NCBI RefSeq assembly: GCF_052857255.1
Contig: NC_135498.1
Span: 82,608,639 to 82,672,638, forward strand
Length of the DNA stretch: 64,000 bases
Reading direction: 5' to 3'
Source: Amblyomma americanum
Taxonomy: Eukaryota; Arthropoda; Arachnida; Ixodida; Ixodidae
Part shown: one piece after another, positions 41,520-52,736 of the stretch
Position numbering within the stretch: position 1 is the stretch's first letter
How the letters are laid out: each line of letters begins with the position of its first letter
The notes under the pieces: generated by a model
Database searches by the model: none
Seen by the model: only the letters and a program-made list of their open reading frames with translations
What the model was told of the DNA's origin: nothing
Position numbers and translations under genes: made by a program

Positions 41520-44436
41520 TGCTTCCGGAACCACTACGCGGCACCGCTGCTGATGTCAACAGCAGCCGCACGTGGTCGCACACAGTTTGCATCGCGTTCG
41601 CCGCTTAGCCTGTATCGATCGCTACCCTGGCTTTCCGTCCCACGGGACGCTCATTTTTCGAACATCGCCTTCTGGATAGCACTGTCGTCCTCGTCTCAGC
41701 TGCTGCTGGAATCGCTGTTGTAATGCTACAGCAACACAGATCGCGTTCCTAGCGTAGTTATCCGGCGTCCCTTGGACATTTTGCCTCACACATCGCGGCA
41801 CCCGCAAAACACAACACAGCAAGGACGCTACTATTGCGTCAAAAGCCTACACTTGCTTCTGCCTACGCGCAGGGGACGCGGAGGCCTCGCACCGCTTTCG
41901 CGAAATGGCGGAAGTGCGTGGCTCTGTCACGTGGACTCATCTCGGAGCCGCTCCGACTTTTTCTCAGAGCGCTCTGAACTGGAGGGTAGCGCTCAGAAAG
42001 AACCAGCCGAATGTAGTCAGAGTGGCCGGATTTGACCAGCCGAATGTGCGCTCGCCTCTCAGAGCGCTCTAGAGAGATATAAAGCGACCAGTCGAATACA
42101 CCATTAAAGACGCTAGCTACTGCCCTCAGTCACCCCTGATGAAGGAGCGGAGTCGGCTTCGAGACGTTGGGTTAAAATTATAGTTTTTGGTTGGAGATGT
42201 GCAGTTTATTCTGTCTTCAAACGCAACCAGACGGGCAAATCTGTCAGAATGTTAAGTTTTCAATTCTCCCGGTTAAGCACGATTCACACGGGGGCCTTCG
42301 GGGAGGATGGTTCATGGAACCAGCCTCGCTAGCCTGGACGCAGCTGCGTTCCTCCACCTTCTCTTCCCTGCCCGCGCACGCAAAGGCCAAAGGTCAAATC
42401 AACTTCAGACACCCGGTTTTTGCGAGGATGTGGGCAGTAGTGCTCTTGCACCACCAAAAGCACGAAAAGGGGGCAGCGAAAACGTTGAATTGAAAGTCAT
42501 GCAGGACATTAACAGGACCCATATTTTTCCAAATGGATTCGAAAATATAAGAATCCGCCTAGAAATACTTTGTTCTGTGAGGAAGTTCTGAAAGGACTCT
42601 TTCTCCACAAAAAAAGAAGTTGAATTGGCGTACGGTCCAGTGACATTACCCTGTGTTACTCGAGTGCCTGCTGTGAACTTTGTTGTCTGTGACATGTTTA
42701 ACTCATCAGAGTTATTCCGCGGGCTACGCCTGTGATATCTTTAATCAATAACAAAGACCCCTCAGAACCGCTTGTATAATTTTTTCTACTGCTGTTTACC
42801 ACAATGTTTTAAATTATTGCTATCATGAATACACACCTTGGTGAACAGCCTGCCTCGTCTTTTGTTCACGCCATGATTAAGGGATAATAAGAGAGACTGA
42901 TTACAAAGATTCATCATAGAACTGAAGATTTAGGATACAATGCCACTCACTGATAATACAAGTTGCGACAAAAAGCACCCGCCGTTAGCCCTTAAATAAG
43001 TACAATGAGGACCACGCATGTGAAGTTTTCCACCGCATTCATTTCCTGGTGTACAATGAATGAGCGACTGGCGCTTCCCTGCAGTACCCCGTACTTGCTG
43101 ACAGGAATAGATAGCTGCAAGACATCATGCTTTTCTTGAAAATCAGGACACTTTCAGACTTCCCGCACGGAACGTAAATGTTCACTTTAAGCATACCGTG
43201 TAACTGTCGCCGTTACCGGAAAAGCGGAAGCCATGGCGCGTACCGCACCACGCTATTGCGCACTTGCTGACTGGTCCCGACGCGGCAGGCGTACGCGCTG
43301 TTGACGCGAATGCGTTTAAAAAATGCCGTTTAGCAACGTGGGAGCCGTTGAGTCCGAATGCCATTCCAAGCCTCGAATGTCATTCGAACGTGCCCGTGTA
43401 GCACAGGTATCAGTGACCAATGACAGAGGGCCAGACGGCAGCGAAATGGCCATTTTAAAATGAACAGCTCATAGAATACGGTCCTGGTTTCCATCTGTCC
43501 GATGTGATGATCTCGTTTTTTTGAAACAGTGCCGAGTCCATTCGACTGTGAGAAACCCTGACAGGATTGCAGTAACCAGAATTTGCCTTTTACAGTGTTA
43601 GATCTCCCTATGGCGTATACCAGTCGGCAATGCGCCGCAGCACTCCGATTCCGCAAATGAGCAAGATGTCTAGGAGGCCTAGGGACCAACCACACCGTCG
43701 CAGCTCAATAAGAAGTGAGAATCTGAATCCAAATCACCCAATCAAACACATTCTTTGGTATCGAGGAGCAAGAAAACTTACTCCGGATCGCCAATTGGAA
43801 TAGGCCACTAGCTCTTCCCCTCCGGTTTTTCGGCGGTGTTGTAAGCGTCCCTAAGCCAGGACCGGCTCCGCCGGTGATTTTGGCAGCGCATCAATTATCT
43901 GCCTCGCCAATGGCAGCATGGCGTATTTTTTTGCTGAGTGCCGGAAATGATGGTTCGCCAGACGAACTTGGCAGCGCGCCGAGACGCTGCGGTGATATGC
44001 AAAATAAGGAAAACCAGCAAAACCGATCACGTTGTTTAATAAAAAATGGTTTGATTTCGCACCACAGCTAACGCTGATATATTAAGGCTACACATTCGTA
44101 ACCATTCTGAGTTTTGACTTCGCTGATAACGACTTCGCAGTGCTGCCTTTTCGAGGGAAAAGCACTGCCCGTACAATTGGGAACAGCTCTTCTCTTTCTA
44201 CCGGCTATCTTCTGTCCGTGAGCTAAACTGTCTTGCTTTTTTATTTCATGCTTAAATGCAACATAATTCGGAAAAACAATTTCGTTCGCTGGCTGGAACG
44301 AAGAGGTTGATTTTCACTAATGTGTGCTCAATGCGACATTGACGTCAACAACTGCACATTTTTCGTTGTCTTTTAAAATTGATTGTGTGACACTTGTTGC
44401 TTGCCCGGCACCAGAATGCGCATTCATTGTTGAGAA
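41520..44436. other. No gene recognised; one ribozyme-like motif
   Basis: Low-repeat DNA with no domain-bearing frame. It contains the hammerhead-like motif at 42139-42171 (separate entry). Short minus-strand frames at 43182-43695 have no recognisable content. Confidence 0.4.
42139..42171 (+). ncRNA. Possible hammerhead-ribozyme relic (Penelope-like)
   Basis: CTGATGA (hammerhead box 1) is followed by a 5-bp stem GGAGC/GCTTC and then GAGA where the active core needs GAAA, and ACGTT. This layout is known from ribozymes in Penelope-like element repeats. The changed box 2 suggests it is inactive. No reverse transcriptase of that class is nearby. Confidence 0.4.
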
Positions 44437-44451
44437 CATTATATTTCAAAA

Positions 44452-44681
44452 GCCGCTCGCGGTGGCTCATTGGTTATGGCGCTCGGCTGCTGGCCCGAAA
44501 GACGCGTGTTCAATCCCGGCTGCGGCGGTCGCATTTCGATAGAGGCGAAATGCTTGAGGCCGGCGTACTGTGCGATGTCAGTCCACGTTAAAGAACCCCA
44601 GGTGGTCGAAATTTCCAGAGCCGTTCACTACGGCGTCCCTCATAGCCTGAGTCGCTTTGGGAGGCTAAAGCCCCATAAAAC
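44452..44681 (+). mobile_element. SINE, second subfamily, with 15-bp TSD
   Basis: The head and first half match the common SINE, but the 3' part is different (CCTGAGTCGCTTTGGGAGGC, then CCCCATAAAACC) and lacks the pyrimidine-rich and ATT parts. CATTATATTTCAAAA occurs at 44437-44451 and 44682-44696, which fixes both ends. Confidence 0.92.
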
Positions 44682-45002
44682 CATTATATTTCAAAATTTT
44701 CCCGTTATCTGAAATTATCCCTGGAGGTCAAGATTGAAAAGCTTCATGACCACCGTTTTCAAGTGAATGGTGGTGTAGCTTAGCTTCGGGAATATTTGAT
44801 TAAAGTGTAACGATATCACCCCGTTTTCCCCGCGCAAATGGCTGGGCTGGTAAAAAATGTATTTCGTTTTATCAGCTTTTCTAATGTATCAAAGCTCAAT
44901 TTCCAGTGAAAGTGACCTTTTAATAATTAGCACGGGGTAACTGATCGATACAGTCCAACTTCAGACTGTTGTCAGTGTCGCTCTAATTAAGGTGTTAATC
45001 AT
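44682..45002. other. No gene recognised; short shared motif
   Basis: A 26-bp motif (GTTTTCAAGTGAATGGTGG core, near 44754) is shared with 46222-46246. Nothing else recognised. Confidence 0.4.
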
Positions 45003-45255
45003 AATCAGCGTGACTACGCCCACTGCAGGAGAAATTATTCTCTAATATCTCTCGAATTAACCCTTTCCTGTTCCAGCTGCGGCAACCCTATCCCCGCAGA
45101 CTTAATTGTTAATCTCAACAGCCAACATAACTTTCTGCCGCCCCCTGCAATGCTAGCCTTCTCTTGGAATCCATTCCGTTCGATTATCTTGCCTTCGCAT
45201 TACATGCCCCACCCACACCCATTTTTTTACTTTGATTTCGACTATGATGGCCGGT
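45003..45255 (-). mobile_element. RTE-type LINE 3' fragment
   Basis: Minus copy of the RTE C-terminal/3' region (CTACGCCCACTGCAGGAG, CTTTCTGCCGCCCCCTGC, CTTGCCTTCGCATTACATGC), with deletions relative to 30108-30962. Confidence 0.75.
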
Positions 45256-47994
45256 AACCGATAAGGCAAAGCTATAACCGATAAGCCTGTCCTGTTCGTT
45301 ATTATGTGATAGCATGAGCTCGTCGGCTCGTTTGGCGGCGTCTGGTGTCACGCTTGAGTGTCGGATGTTATACAGTGTGTGTATGTATGTGTGTCGGAGT
45401 AAATATTGTCACGTGACCAGACACATAACGTGGTCATGCGAAGTCATCGTCATGACCCAGCTTAAAAACTGGGGGAGCATGACGTCACATACATCTTGAC
45501 ATCCCGAACCGCAAGTGACGTTACCAAACCGGAAGTGACGCGACCGAATCGCAGTGTCCCGACAACGTGTCATCGCGGCTGGCCGGATGTGCACGTAACG
45601 CTAAGTAAACGCCAAGCAATGCTAACCGGGCTGGGCACCGCCTAAGCCTCTGCTAAGTTTTTTTTTCTTACGGTGATGGTTCAAGAAAGGTTGCCATAAA
45701 GAAAATCTCAAATTACGCCTTTTTGCGACTGTGCATCCTTCCTATACCCTCATTTGATTTGCGCTACGACGTGCACTGCTAGCGGAAATAATTAGTTTTC
45801 GCGAACTGCGCGGCATTCATGAGAACTGGGAAAATTAACAACTGGCAAAAATTCATTCGTACCCTTTGTGCAGTTGTCATATAATGCGCCCGTTTAGAAG
45901 AGCCTCTTTGCAGAGCATCTAAATCTGCTGATGCAAATGTCAGGAAATAAGGTATAATATATAGAGTGCTTACGTTTCTCAGATTTAGACTACTGTCTCT
46001 TTCTTGTTAAAAATAAATAAAAGGTCACAGTGTGCTTCAAAGAAGCAGAGAACACAGCTACATCCAGGCATTGTTCTCAGCAAAAAATCAGTCGCTCTTT
46101 CTTAGGATAATGGAATACGTCAAGCAGCAAAAGACGCATTTACAGCCGAAAAAAAAATTCGAAGCTTTTCCGCCACTCGATTCAAACTCGACGTATACGC
46201 CGTGAAGGCCTCAGTGATCACTGTTTTCAAGTGAATGGTGGCGTTACCCATGTTCAGGGGTCCGCAATATGGTCGCCGACGCATGCAGAAGTGGATCCGT
46301 AATGGCGACATCTGTGTTTTGTTCCTTCGGCGTATAAAAGCTCCGTGCTCTACCCTTTCGATACTGTTCAACGTCCTCAGTGTCCCTTTTACAGACTTCC
46401 GTGGACCTCACTGTTCCTTTTATAACGTCCTAAGCACTTTATTTTTTACAGCGAAAGCTCTTTTACGCCTCTCTATATAGCCAGTGAATGTTAATGGTCT
46501 GTGCGTATACCGTCAATATCCGATCACGTGACAAACGCCAGTCACGTGAACGCGTAGACCCGTTGCTATTGTTCTGGTAGCCCGGGTTGCCAAAAAGTAT
46601 CTAGATCTTAAACTTCACTCTAGTTCTTAAGCATTAGTAAATGGCAGCAAGCAGAACGCTGACAGCTTTCGTCGAGTTTAGCGCTTTACGCAGGAAAGCC
46701 TAAACACTAGGAAATTTTTTATTCAACCGAAAACGTGGCGAATCGCGCTTATGCTCAGGCTGCAAAACGTATCAGTTCAAATTTCATTTGACATAGAATT
46801 GTTTAAACACACCCTCGTGGGTTTCAGTGGAGTTATTTTGAGAAAAAATATCTTAGGATTTCCCGAGTACGGTAAAGTACCGTAATGCCCCTAGGCGCTG
46901 TATGCCAGCAGGAACATAGTCGCAATAAAAATGAAAGATATATTTCATTTCCATTTCGTTGCCATATGGTGTATACACCTCAAAACTGACTTCACAATCT
47001 TAGTGAAGTTTCGATCAGATGTAGCAGTTATTTCAACAACTCAGCGACTAGTCTCTAAATCATCTAAGATCCTTGCCTTGCAGAAAGCACAAATTAGGGC
47101 CGCATTTAAGCAAGAAGCACTTCTTTACATTCGGTAAAGCTGTAAGAATGTTCTGCTTTGCTGGAATATCTACGGCGTACCTATGGCTGAAAATCACAGA
47201 AACATACAACCGCCAACAGCTTACAACTCTTACCAGTGCGTTTTAGTATCTTTTAAAGAACTGTATTTACGCAATGCCAGTCAAAATAATCGGTTCAAGG
47301 TTGATTTGCTTCCAATAGATATTCGTGGGATATTGCGCAATAAAGTGTACGTTGATAAAAGGTTAGCTTCCGGAAACGATTTAGAGCGATAACTCTTCAG
47401 ATCTAGCGTCTTTCTCTCAGGTTTTTTTGGGACGACATCATAGTACATGCTTAACAAGCCGACAGGGCGATTTCATCCCTCAGATGGGGCGTCATACTTG
47501 TACCAAAATGATTTGGTTGGTTATTCAAACAACTAAACGTGTAGATACATGTTCATTAGTCTCATAGTTCGCGTTCAGGTCCGACATTTCTTTCGAAGAA
47601 AAATTTCGAATTTTCGCGAAGGTGGGTTATACGAGTGTCATACCGCTGTTCGCATAGAAAGACTATTACATCGACGTACATCAAGCGACAAAAACAGTGC
47701 CGGCCGAATGTCCGCAGTTTTCTGCCCTCTGCAAAAATGCATGCAGTGAGATATTGCACTGAATTGCTGAAGAAGGATCTTCATATATTTACTACCGCAT
47801 TGTTTAACGCCACGGCTGGTCTATCACGACAGAAAAAAAAACAGGAGATGCATCCCGCTGCTAGGCATGGGCGTCAATAACATGCTCGTGTCCGACGTCC
47901 TTTGAGAGGTGTCATTGTCACATTCGTGGTGCAGGGGTGCCGCAGGTCCACCACAGGTCAATCCCATTTGCGGAGAACCGTGACACCGACCGCA
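45256..47994. other. No gene recognised
   Basis: No coding region or repeat family I can name. Near 45480-45570 short CCGAA...GTGACG units recur three times. Small open frames (46931-47137, 47183-47392) have no domain. Confidence 0.4.
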
Positions 47995-48303
47995 TCAATT
48001 TTCCCTCTTGTGACTCTTCCTTCCGAAGGGCCAAAACGCGGACGTCCTATTGTGGCCGGTTAGGTCAAGGTGTATCCTAACTTCGTCGCCCTCGACTACC
48101 GTCACGTTCGTCGGGCGCTGTTCGCCGATGGACAGTGCGGAACTGATGCCCGACATGGTCAAGTCCGTTGAAAGAGGCCGGGCTAAACGTGTGGTCGTCG
48201 GCCCAACACTCGCCGCAGTCGTGGCCAGGAACTGTGCGGCAGTGGCTTGTGCAGGCACGAGTTGAGTGGTGGAGACATCGGGCTTTTCGGTGCCCTGCGG
48301 TAA
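47995..48303 (-). other. In-frame extension after the stop of the 778-residue ORF
   Basis: The frame of the previous entry continues for about 102 codons past one TAA, with similar Thr/Ala/Ser-rich composition and a short less disordered part (NVTVVEGDEVRIHLDL). This may be a recent nonsense mutation, readthrough, or the exon ending before the stop. Confidence 0.45.
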
Positions 48304-50640
48304 TTATGTCGTGATGGAGTCTTCTACCTGCGTTGCCGAGGCAACTTCCCCGTCGCTAACCGCTGAAACCAAATCCACAGCGTGTCTCGCCTTCCTGCGA
48401 GTGTTTTTGGACTTCCCGCCGTGTTTCTTGCTCCTGGAGCGCCTCGGTCTGTGGCGAGGAGCAACAGATTCGTCCATGGTTTTCTCGCCGCCTTGGACGA
48501 CTGATGAGGGAGGAATGTCGTGATAAGATATTTCGGGCGCGACTAGCGGTGGATGGGCCTTATCAGCCCCAGCGGGAGGTTTGGATCTGCGCTTCCTAGG
48601 GTGCTTCTTGTGCCGGTCTCTCGCATGGCGGCTAGACGACGAAGAACGGGTTGTTGTGAAGGCCGTGCTGTGTATCTTCTCAGCAGGAGCAGCCACCTCC
48701 AAGGGCTTTATTACAGCGCGGTGTTTGGCTTTTTTGCTGCTTCCTGAGGACACCTGGCCAGAATAAGACCTTTCAGCCATGTGGAGGTTCATCTCACCCA
48801 TGGAGTCAGCGCCCTGAAATGAACTTCTGGCCGGCAAAGCTGATGTTTTTGCCCCTTCAACGGCTTTATCTTCCATGTCTCCTACACAACGTCGCCTGAT
48901 GCCTATTTTTGTGTGAACCATTGGCGTTTCGGTGGTTGGAAGAGTGTGCATTGTAGTGGGACCTTCTTGAAACCACTTGATGTCTGTGTGGAAAGCCTGG
49001 TCGGCTATCACTCCAGTTGGTCTCATCGAATCCTGTCTAGGAAGAATTTTTGGGTTTGCTGCAATACCTGTTACTCTTGCTTCTGAAAGCTCTGCGGATG
49101 GGGTTGCGGTAGCTTCCGGAGAATCTTTACTGGCGGAACTTAGCTGAACTGAGCTAGCCAACTGATAAGCCTTGTCTTGCGAAGGATCCCAGGCTTCGAG
49201 TTTGCGCCGAAGTTTTGTTTCAGTGTCGGCGCCAAGTTCTTGTTTGGTATCTTTACGGGAGGAGCTCTGCAAGGGTTCGGCCGACTGTTGTTCTTTAGAA
49301 CGCGTCGCTTTCAGTTTGTCTTTGGACCTCTTCTTGTGACTTCGCTTCTTATGCTTCCTTCTTTTAGTCTTTTCTTTCTTGGCAGCAGCTTCCGTCGGCA
49401 CAGTTGGAGCAGCGCTGACGTCACCTGCCACGGACTTCCGTTTGAATTGTATGGTGGTTGCTGCCATGGCATCAGCCCCCGGTAGGCTGACTATTCCGGT
49501 TGTTCTGCGCGACTCAGATGCAGTTGCAGATGCGGACGCCGGAGCTTGTCCTTCGATACTTTTGTAAGCGTGTTGTGACACCTTGGACTCTGTCTCCTCG
49601 GCCGGGTGACCGCGCAAAATTGATTTTGTGTGTGACAATAAACCCAGTTTTTTGTTGTCTGCCAGCAAATCCTGCAAGTTCTTCCCCTTCTCCGATGGAG
49701 GTGATAGCTTCCGACTCCTTTTTTTCGCCTCACCTTCTCGTTGAACAAAGCTGCGCTTGGACTGCTCTGGAGAGGTGATCGTGGCAGATTCATCGGGATG
49801 CGCACTGTCGATGTCGGCTTCCGCTGCCTGCACACTAGAGAGGGACGCCGTCTCGGACTGCAGATCAGACAGGCCATGGACGTCGGGCGGAGGTGATGCA
49901 CCGGGCCGTTTTTTACGACCTGAGATCGCTCTGAACGCCTTTAGGCTGTCATTATCCGAAAGAAGCTCTTCCGCGCAAATCATATGGGCGCGCCTGGCCG
50001 CCGTGCTCCTACCAACATCCTCGGTGTCCGAGCTTTCCCTGGAGTCCGACGAGCCAGCCACATCTATGACGACGCCACGAACCGGGGACACACATTCCAT
50101 GTCCGCCAGCGGCGTACCTGAACCGCGCACTGTCTTTCCAACACCCTTCCCTTTCTTCGGGGATAGGATAGAGCCACGGCGGCCCAGTAAACCACGCCGC
50201 TTTGTCCCAGGAGCACGGCCGCCGTCCACAAACTTCTGCCGGTTCTCTCGTATCTTCTCGATGCGTTCCTGCTGCTTGCGGTTGCGCCTCATCTGCGTGT
50301 ACAGGTCTCCCTGGAAGGCGAGCTCGTTCTGCTGGGACGTACTGGGCTCGGGCGATGTGTCCCCCGGTTCGCGGTTCACCTTCATCCAGGCCTCATCGTC
50401 GGTGGCCACGCTCTCGTCCGTGATGTGCAGCACAGATGCCTCTTCTCCAGGTTGGCCAACGGTGGCGAGCGGGGCTCGCGAACTGAAGCCGGAGGTGATG
50501 GCATCCCCGATGGTCTCGGACAGCCGCCGCACGGGTCGGAAGAGGTTACTGAGGGCACCCGAATCCCAGAGCTGAATCAGCACAGGGCCATACTTGTCGT
50601 ATAGGAGGGCCGGGTGAAGAGTCCAAGCCATACCCGCCAT
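48304..50640 (-). CDS. 778-residue disordered Lys/Ser-rich protein, probable host gene
   Basis: The longest intact non-transposon frame. The start is well defined: an in-frame TAA lies about 40 bases upstream, no other Met comes first, and the ATG context (GAGCCATGG) is a strong Kozak site. Residues 1-50 are the only ordered-looking part (LHPALLYDKYGPVLIQLWDSG); about 110-150 is a basic helix (MRRNRKQQERIEKIRENRQK). The rest is low-complexity Lys/Arg/Ser/Glu with repeated nuclear-localisation-like clusters (KKEKTKRRKHKKRSHKKRSK; RSRSKKHGGKSK). No membrane segment or enzyme motif is seen. I do not recognise the family. GC content is visibly higher than in the flanks. After the TAA at 48304-48306 the same frame stays open to 47995. 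Confidence 0.6.
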   Translation of the reverse strand: MAGMAWTLHPALLYDKYGPVLIQLWDSGALSNLFRPVRRLSETIGDAITSGFSSRAPLATVGQPGEEASVLHITDESVATDDEAWMKVNREPGDTSPEPSTSQQNELAFQGDLYTQMRRNRKQQERIEKIRENRQKFVDGGRAPGTKRRGLLGRRGSILSPKKGKGVGKTVRGSGTPLADMECVSPVRGVVIDVAGSSDSRESSDTEDVGRSTAARRAHMICAEELLSDNDSLKAFRAISGRKKRPGASPPPDVHGLSDLQSETASLSSVQAAEADIDSAHPDESATITSPEQSKRSFVQREGEAKKRSRKLSPPSEKGKNLQDLLADNKKLGLLSHTKSILRGHPAEETESKVSQHAYKSIEGQAPASASATASESRRTTGIVSLPGADAMAATTIQFKRKSVAGDVSAAPTVPTEAAAKKEKTKRRKHKKRSHKKRSKDKLKATRSKEQQSAEPLQSSSRKDTKQELGADTETKLRRKLEAWDPSQDKAYQLASSVQLSSASKDSPEATATPSAELSEARVTGIAANPKILPRQDSMRPTGVIADQAFHTDIKWFQEGPTTMHTLPTTETPMVHTKIGIRRRCVGDMEDKAVEGAKTSALPARSSFQGADSMGEMNLHMAERSYSGQVSSGSSKKAKHRAVIKPLEVAAPAEKIHSTAFTTTRSSSSSRHARDRHKKHPRKRRSKPPAGADKAHPPLVAPEISYHDIPPSSVVQGGEKTMDESVAPRHRPRRSRSKKHGGKSKNTRRKARHAVDLVSAVSDGEVASATQVEDSITT

Positions 50641-51243
50641 GGCTCGGTAAGTCGTTCTTTTCCGCTCCGTGCAGACCTTTTAGGACGGCGGCTGCAATGC
50701 GAGCGTCAGGACAATACAATTAGCATAGCAGCCGTGCGAGCAAAGGCCGAGCGCCACGTCGGGTTTCTTCTTTTCTCTCGAGGCCGCTATTGATAGCGAT
50801 GATTAAATAGAATGTAGAGGTATATGGAAGAAGATGTGAATGTGAGTCTAAACATATAAAGGCACAAAAAAAGTATAAATAAACAAGTACGCCATTGTGG
50901 ACTAGCCTTGCAAAATGAATGCACGATTCGGTAAAACCATTTTCGCAGTCTGTTAGTTACTGTTACACCTCCGACGCTTAGGAGCCTCTTGAAGGGCGCC
51001 AGAAACGGTTTGGACGGAAGCTAAGAACAGCGATAGAGTGATAGACGCCAAATCGTTCATGATCCTTTCTAACAAAATTATACTTAAAGCACTGATTGCG
51101 CCATACATATAAGCTATTCCAAACGTCTCTTTCTTTTCTCTATCACCTTGTGTACCAGAGCGAACCAAGATTAGAGAACGAAAGCCTAGACTCTACGGTA
51201 CCGCGCTCCACGCACGAATACGTCACCCGGATCGGTTAACCTT
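50641..51243. promoter_or_regulatory. Upstream region of the 778-residue ORF
   Basis: Holds the presumed 5' UTR/promoter of the minus-strand ORF. No clear TATA box. No other gene recognised. Confidence 0.3.
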
Positions 51244-51348
51244 TTTTAAAGGAAAGCTTTACTGGCAGCGAAGTTGCGATTTCGCCTTGTCGGTGCTCCG
51301 AGGAGGCACATGACGTCACAACGCGCGCCACGCCGCGGAGCCGATTCG
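51244..51348 (-). repeat. Interspersed repeat M, copy 3
   Basis: Reverse-complement copy of 35750-35853, with GGAAAGCTTTACTGGC, GTGCTCCGAGGAGGCAC and TGACGTCACAACGCGCG. Confidence 0.65.
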
Positions 51349-51658
51349 GTCTGCTCGGGCCGGCGGCGGCTGGCGCACTCGGCGCAAAATGGAGATATGC
51401 TCTAAGTCTCCGCCATTGCGGTCAGAGTGCGCCGAAGCCGCCGAACGCGTCGGCGGTTAAGCGCAGTTGGAGTATAGAGGGTCTCGCTTTGGCCGACGTG
51501 ACGTCGCCGTACAGCGCGCGCGCGTGCGTTACGCCGCAGTATAAACGCGCCTCAGCAGAGCCTGCGCTTACCCGCTAGGCAACGTATTCGGTAGCGGCAT
51601 CTATGGGAGCCACTAAACCCCCCCCACCCTCCCCACACTCATTGAATAATAAAAAAAT

Positions 51659-51728
51659 GCCGAGGCTCGGAATCGAACCAGGGTGTTTGGCGTTTTAGGC
51701 GGAGACGCTACCACTCTGCCACGACGGC
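51659..51728 (-). other. tRNA-like sequence, LINE insertion target
   Basis: The minus strand has an A box TGGCAGAGTGG (51711-51721), a perfect B box GGTTCGATTCC (51669-51679), and a T7 run right after the 3' end (a Pol III terminator). The acceptor arms pair only partly and the anticodon stem does not form, so a working tRNA is unlikely. The L1-like LINE inserted at its 5' end. Confidence 0.7.
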
Positions 51729-51759
51729 TTTTTTTCTTTATTGCCTTGAAAAACACAAG

Positions 51760-52736
51760 TAACAAATGAAAGAAGCACCCCAGCTACACTTGAGTAGGTG
51801 CAGAGGAATTAAAATCTTTTCAAACTAACCACATCATCAAACACAGAAACCCACTCTGGTGGGTCAGGCTGCAAACTGAAAGCTTTGCGTAGATAAACAG
51901 CACTCTCAGTGAAGTTTTCACGTGCAGAGCGAATGTTGACATCTGCGTGTCACACCTGCATTCGCGTTTTCCACAGACCGTGGAGGTCGAGAAGCATAAT
52001 CAAATCATAGGCCACTTCCTCATATTCGACTGGGAGGAATCGGGTTCCATAAGGGTGTAAGGAAAGATCTTTTTTTTAATCGTTCTTTGGAGGTCATCCC
52101 AAAGAAAGATAGGGTCCCAGTACTCTAAGAAAACGTGCTCGATCGTCTAAGGTTTTTTACACAACAAACAGTTTGTCGTCCATGGCTCGAAGATTTCTTT
52201 ATCATTAAGCCATGTTTTAACAGGGAGCGTATTGGTATGGACTTTAAAAAATATATATTTAACTCCTGACCTAACGGGCATCATCTTAACTCGCTTTAAA
52301 ACACCTTGCCCAGGGCCTCCACGATGAGGTGACCGGTACAAAGGTACCGGCAGCGTCACATCAACCAGGTCTTTGTACACTTTTTTTTCGTGACATTGCA
52401 TACATAATCTGTGGAGAAACGTACTTCCAACATCTTGCACGACAGAACAACCTCGCGCGAGTAGCCAGTCACAACACCTTTCATGTTTTCACATGACACT
52501 ATTCTTCCAGGCAGCATTCTCTGCATGCACAATTGCATAACCATTCTTAGAAAGACCACTTTGATCACGGAGGAAAGTAAATCGTGAAACAACTTGACGC
52601 AAAAACAAGTGTGCCTGCCCAAGCCCCCCGCTTTTGACAGTACGAAACAAATTCGTTCGGCTGGTTTTCTCCCATGCCGATGCCCAAGTAAAAACAGCAA
52701 AAACGCGGTGTATTTTTGAATAGCTGTCCGCGATGC
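51760..52736 (-). pseudogene. L1-like LINE ORF2 C-terminal part
   Basis: Readable in shifting frames: HRVFAVFTWASAWEKTSR, SGGLGQAHLFLRQVVSRF, VDVTLPVPLYRSPHRGGPGQ, LPVKTWLNDKEIFEPWTTN with a knuckle (CLLCKKP), and PDPPEWVSVFDDVV before the 3' UTR. This is the region after the RT thumb in L1/Tx1-type ORF2. Upstream it joins KLWYPMNIL at 53.8 kb once the solo LTR is removed. Several frameshifts are present. Confidence 0.75.

Noticed and set aside
49757..50575. 272-codon plus-strand frame over the 778-residue gene
   Set aside because: Antisense shadow of the longer minus-strand frame; Ser/Arg-rich by complementarity, with no independent start or domain.
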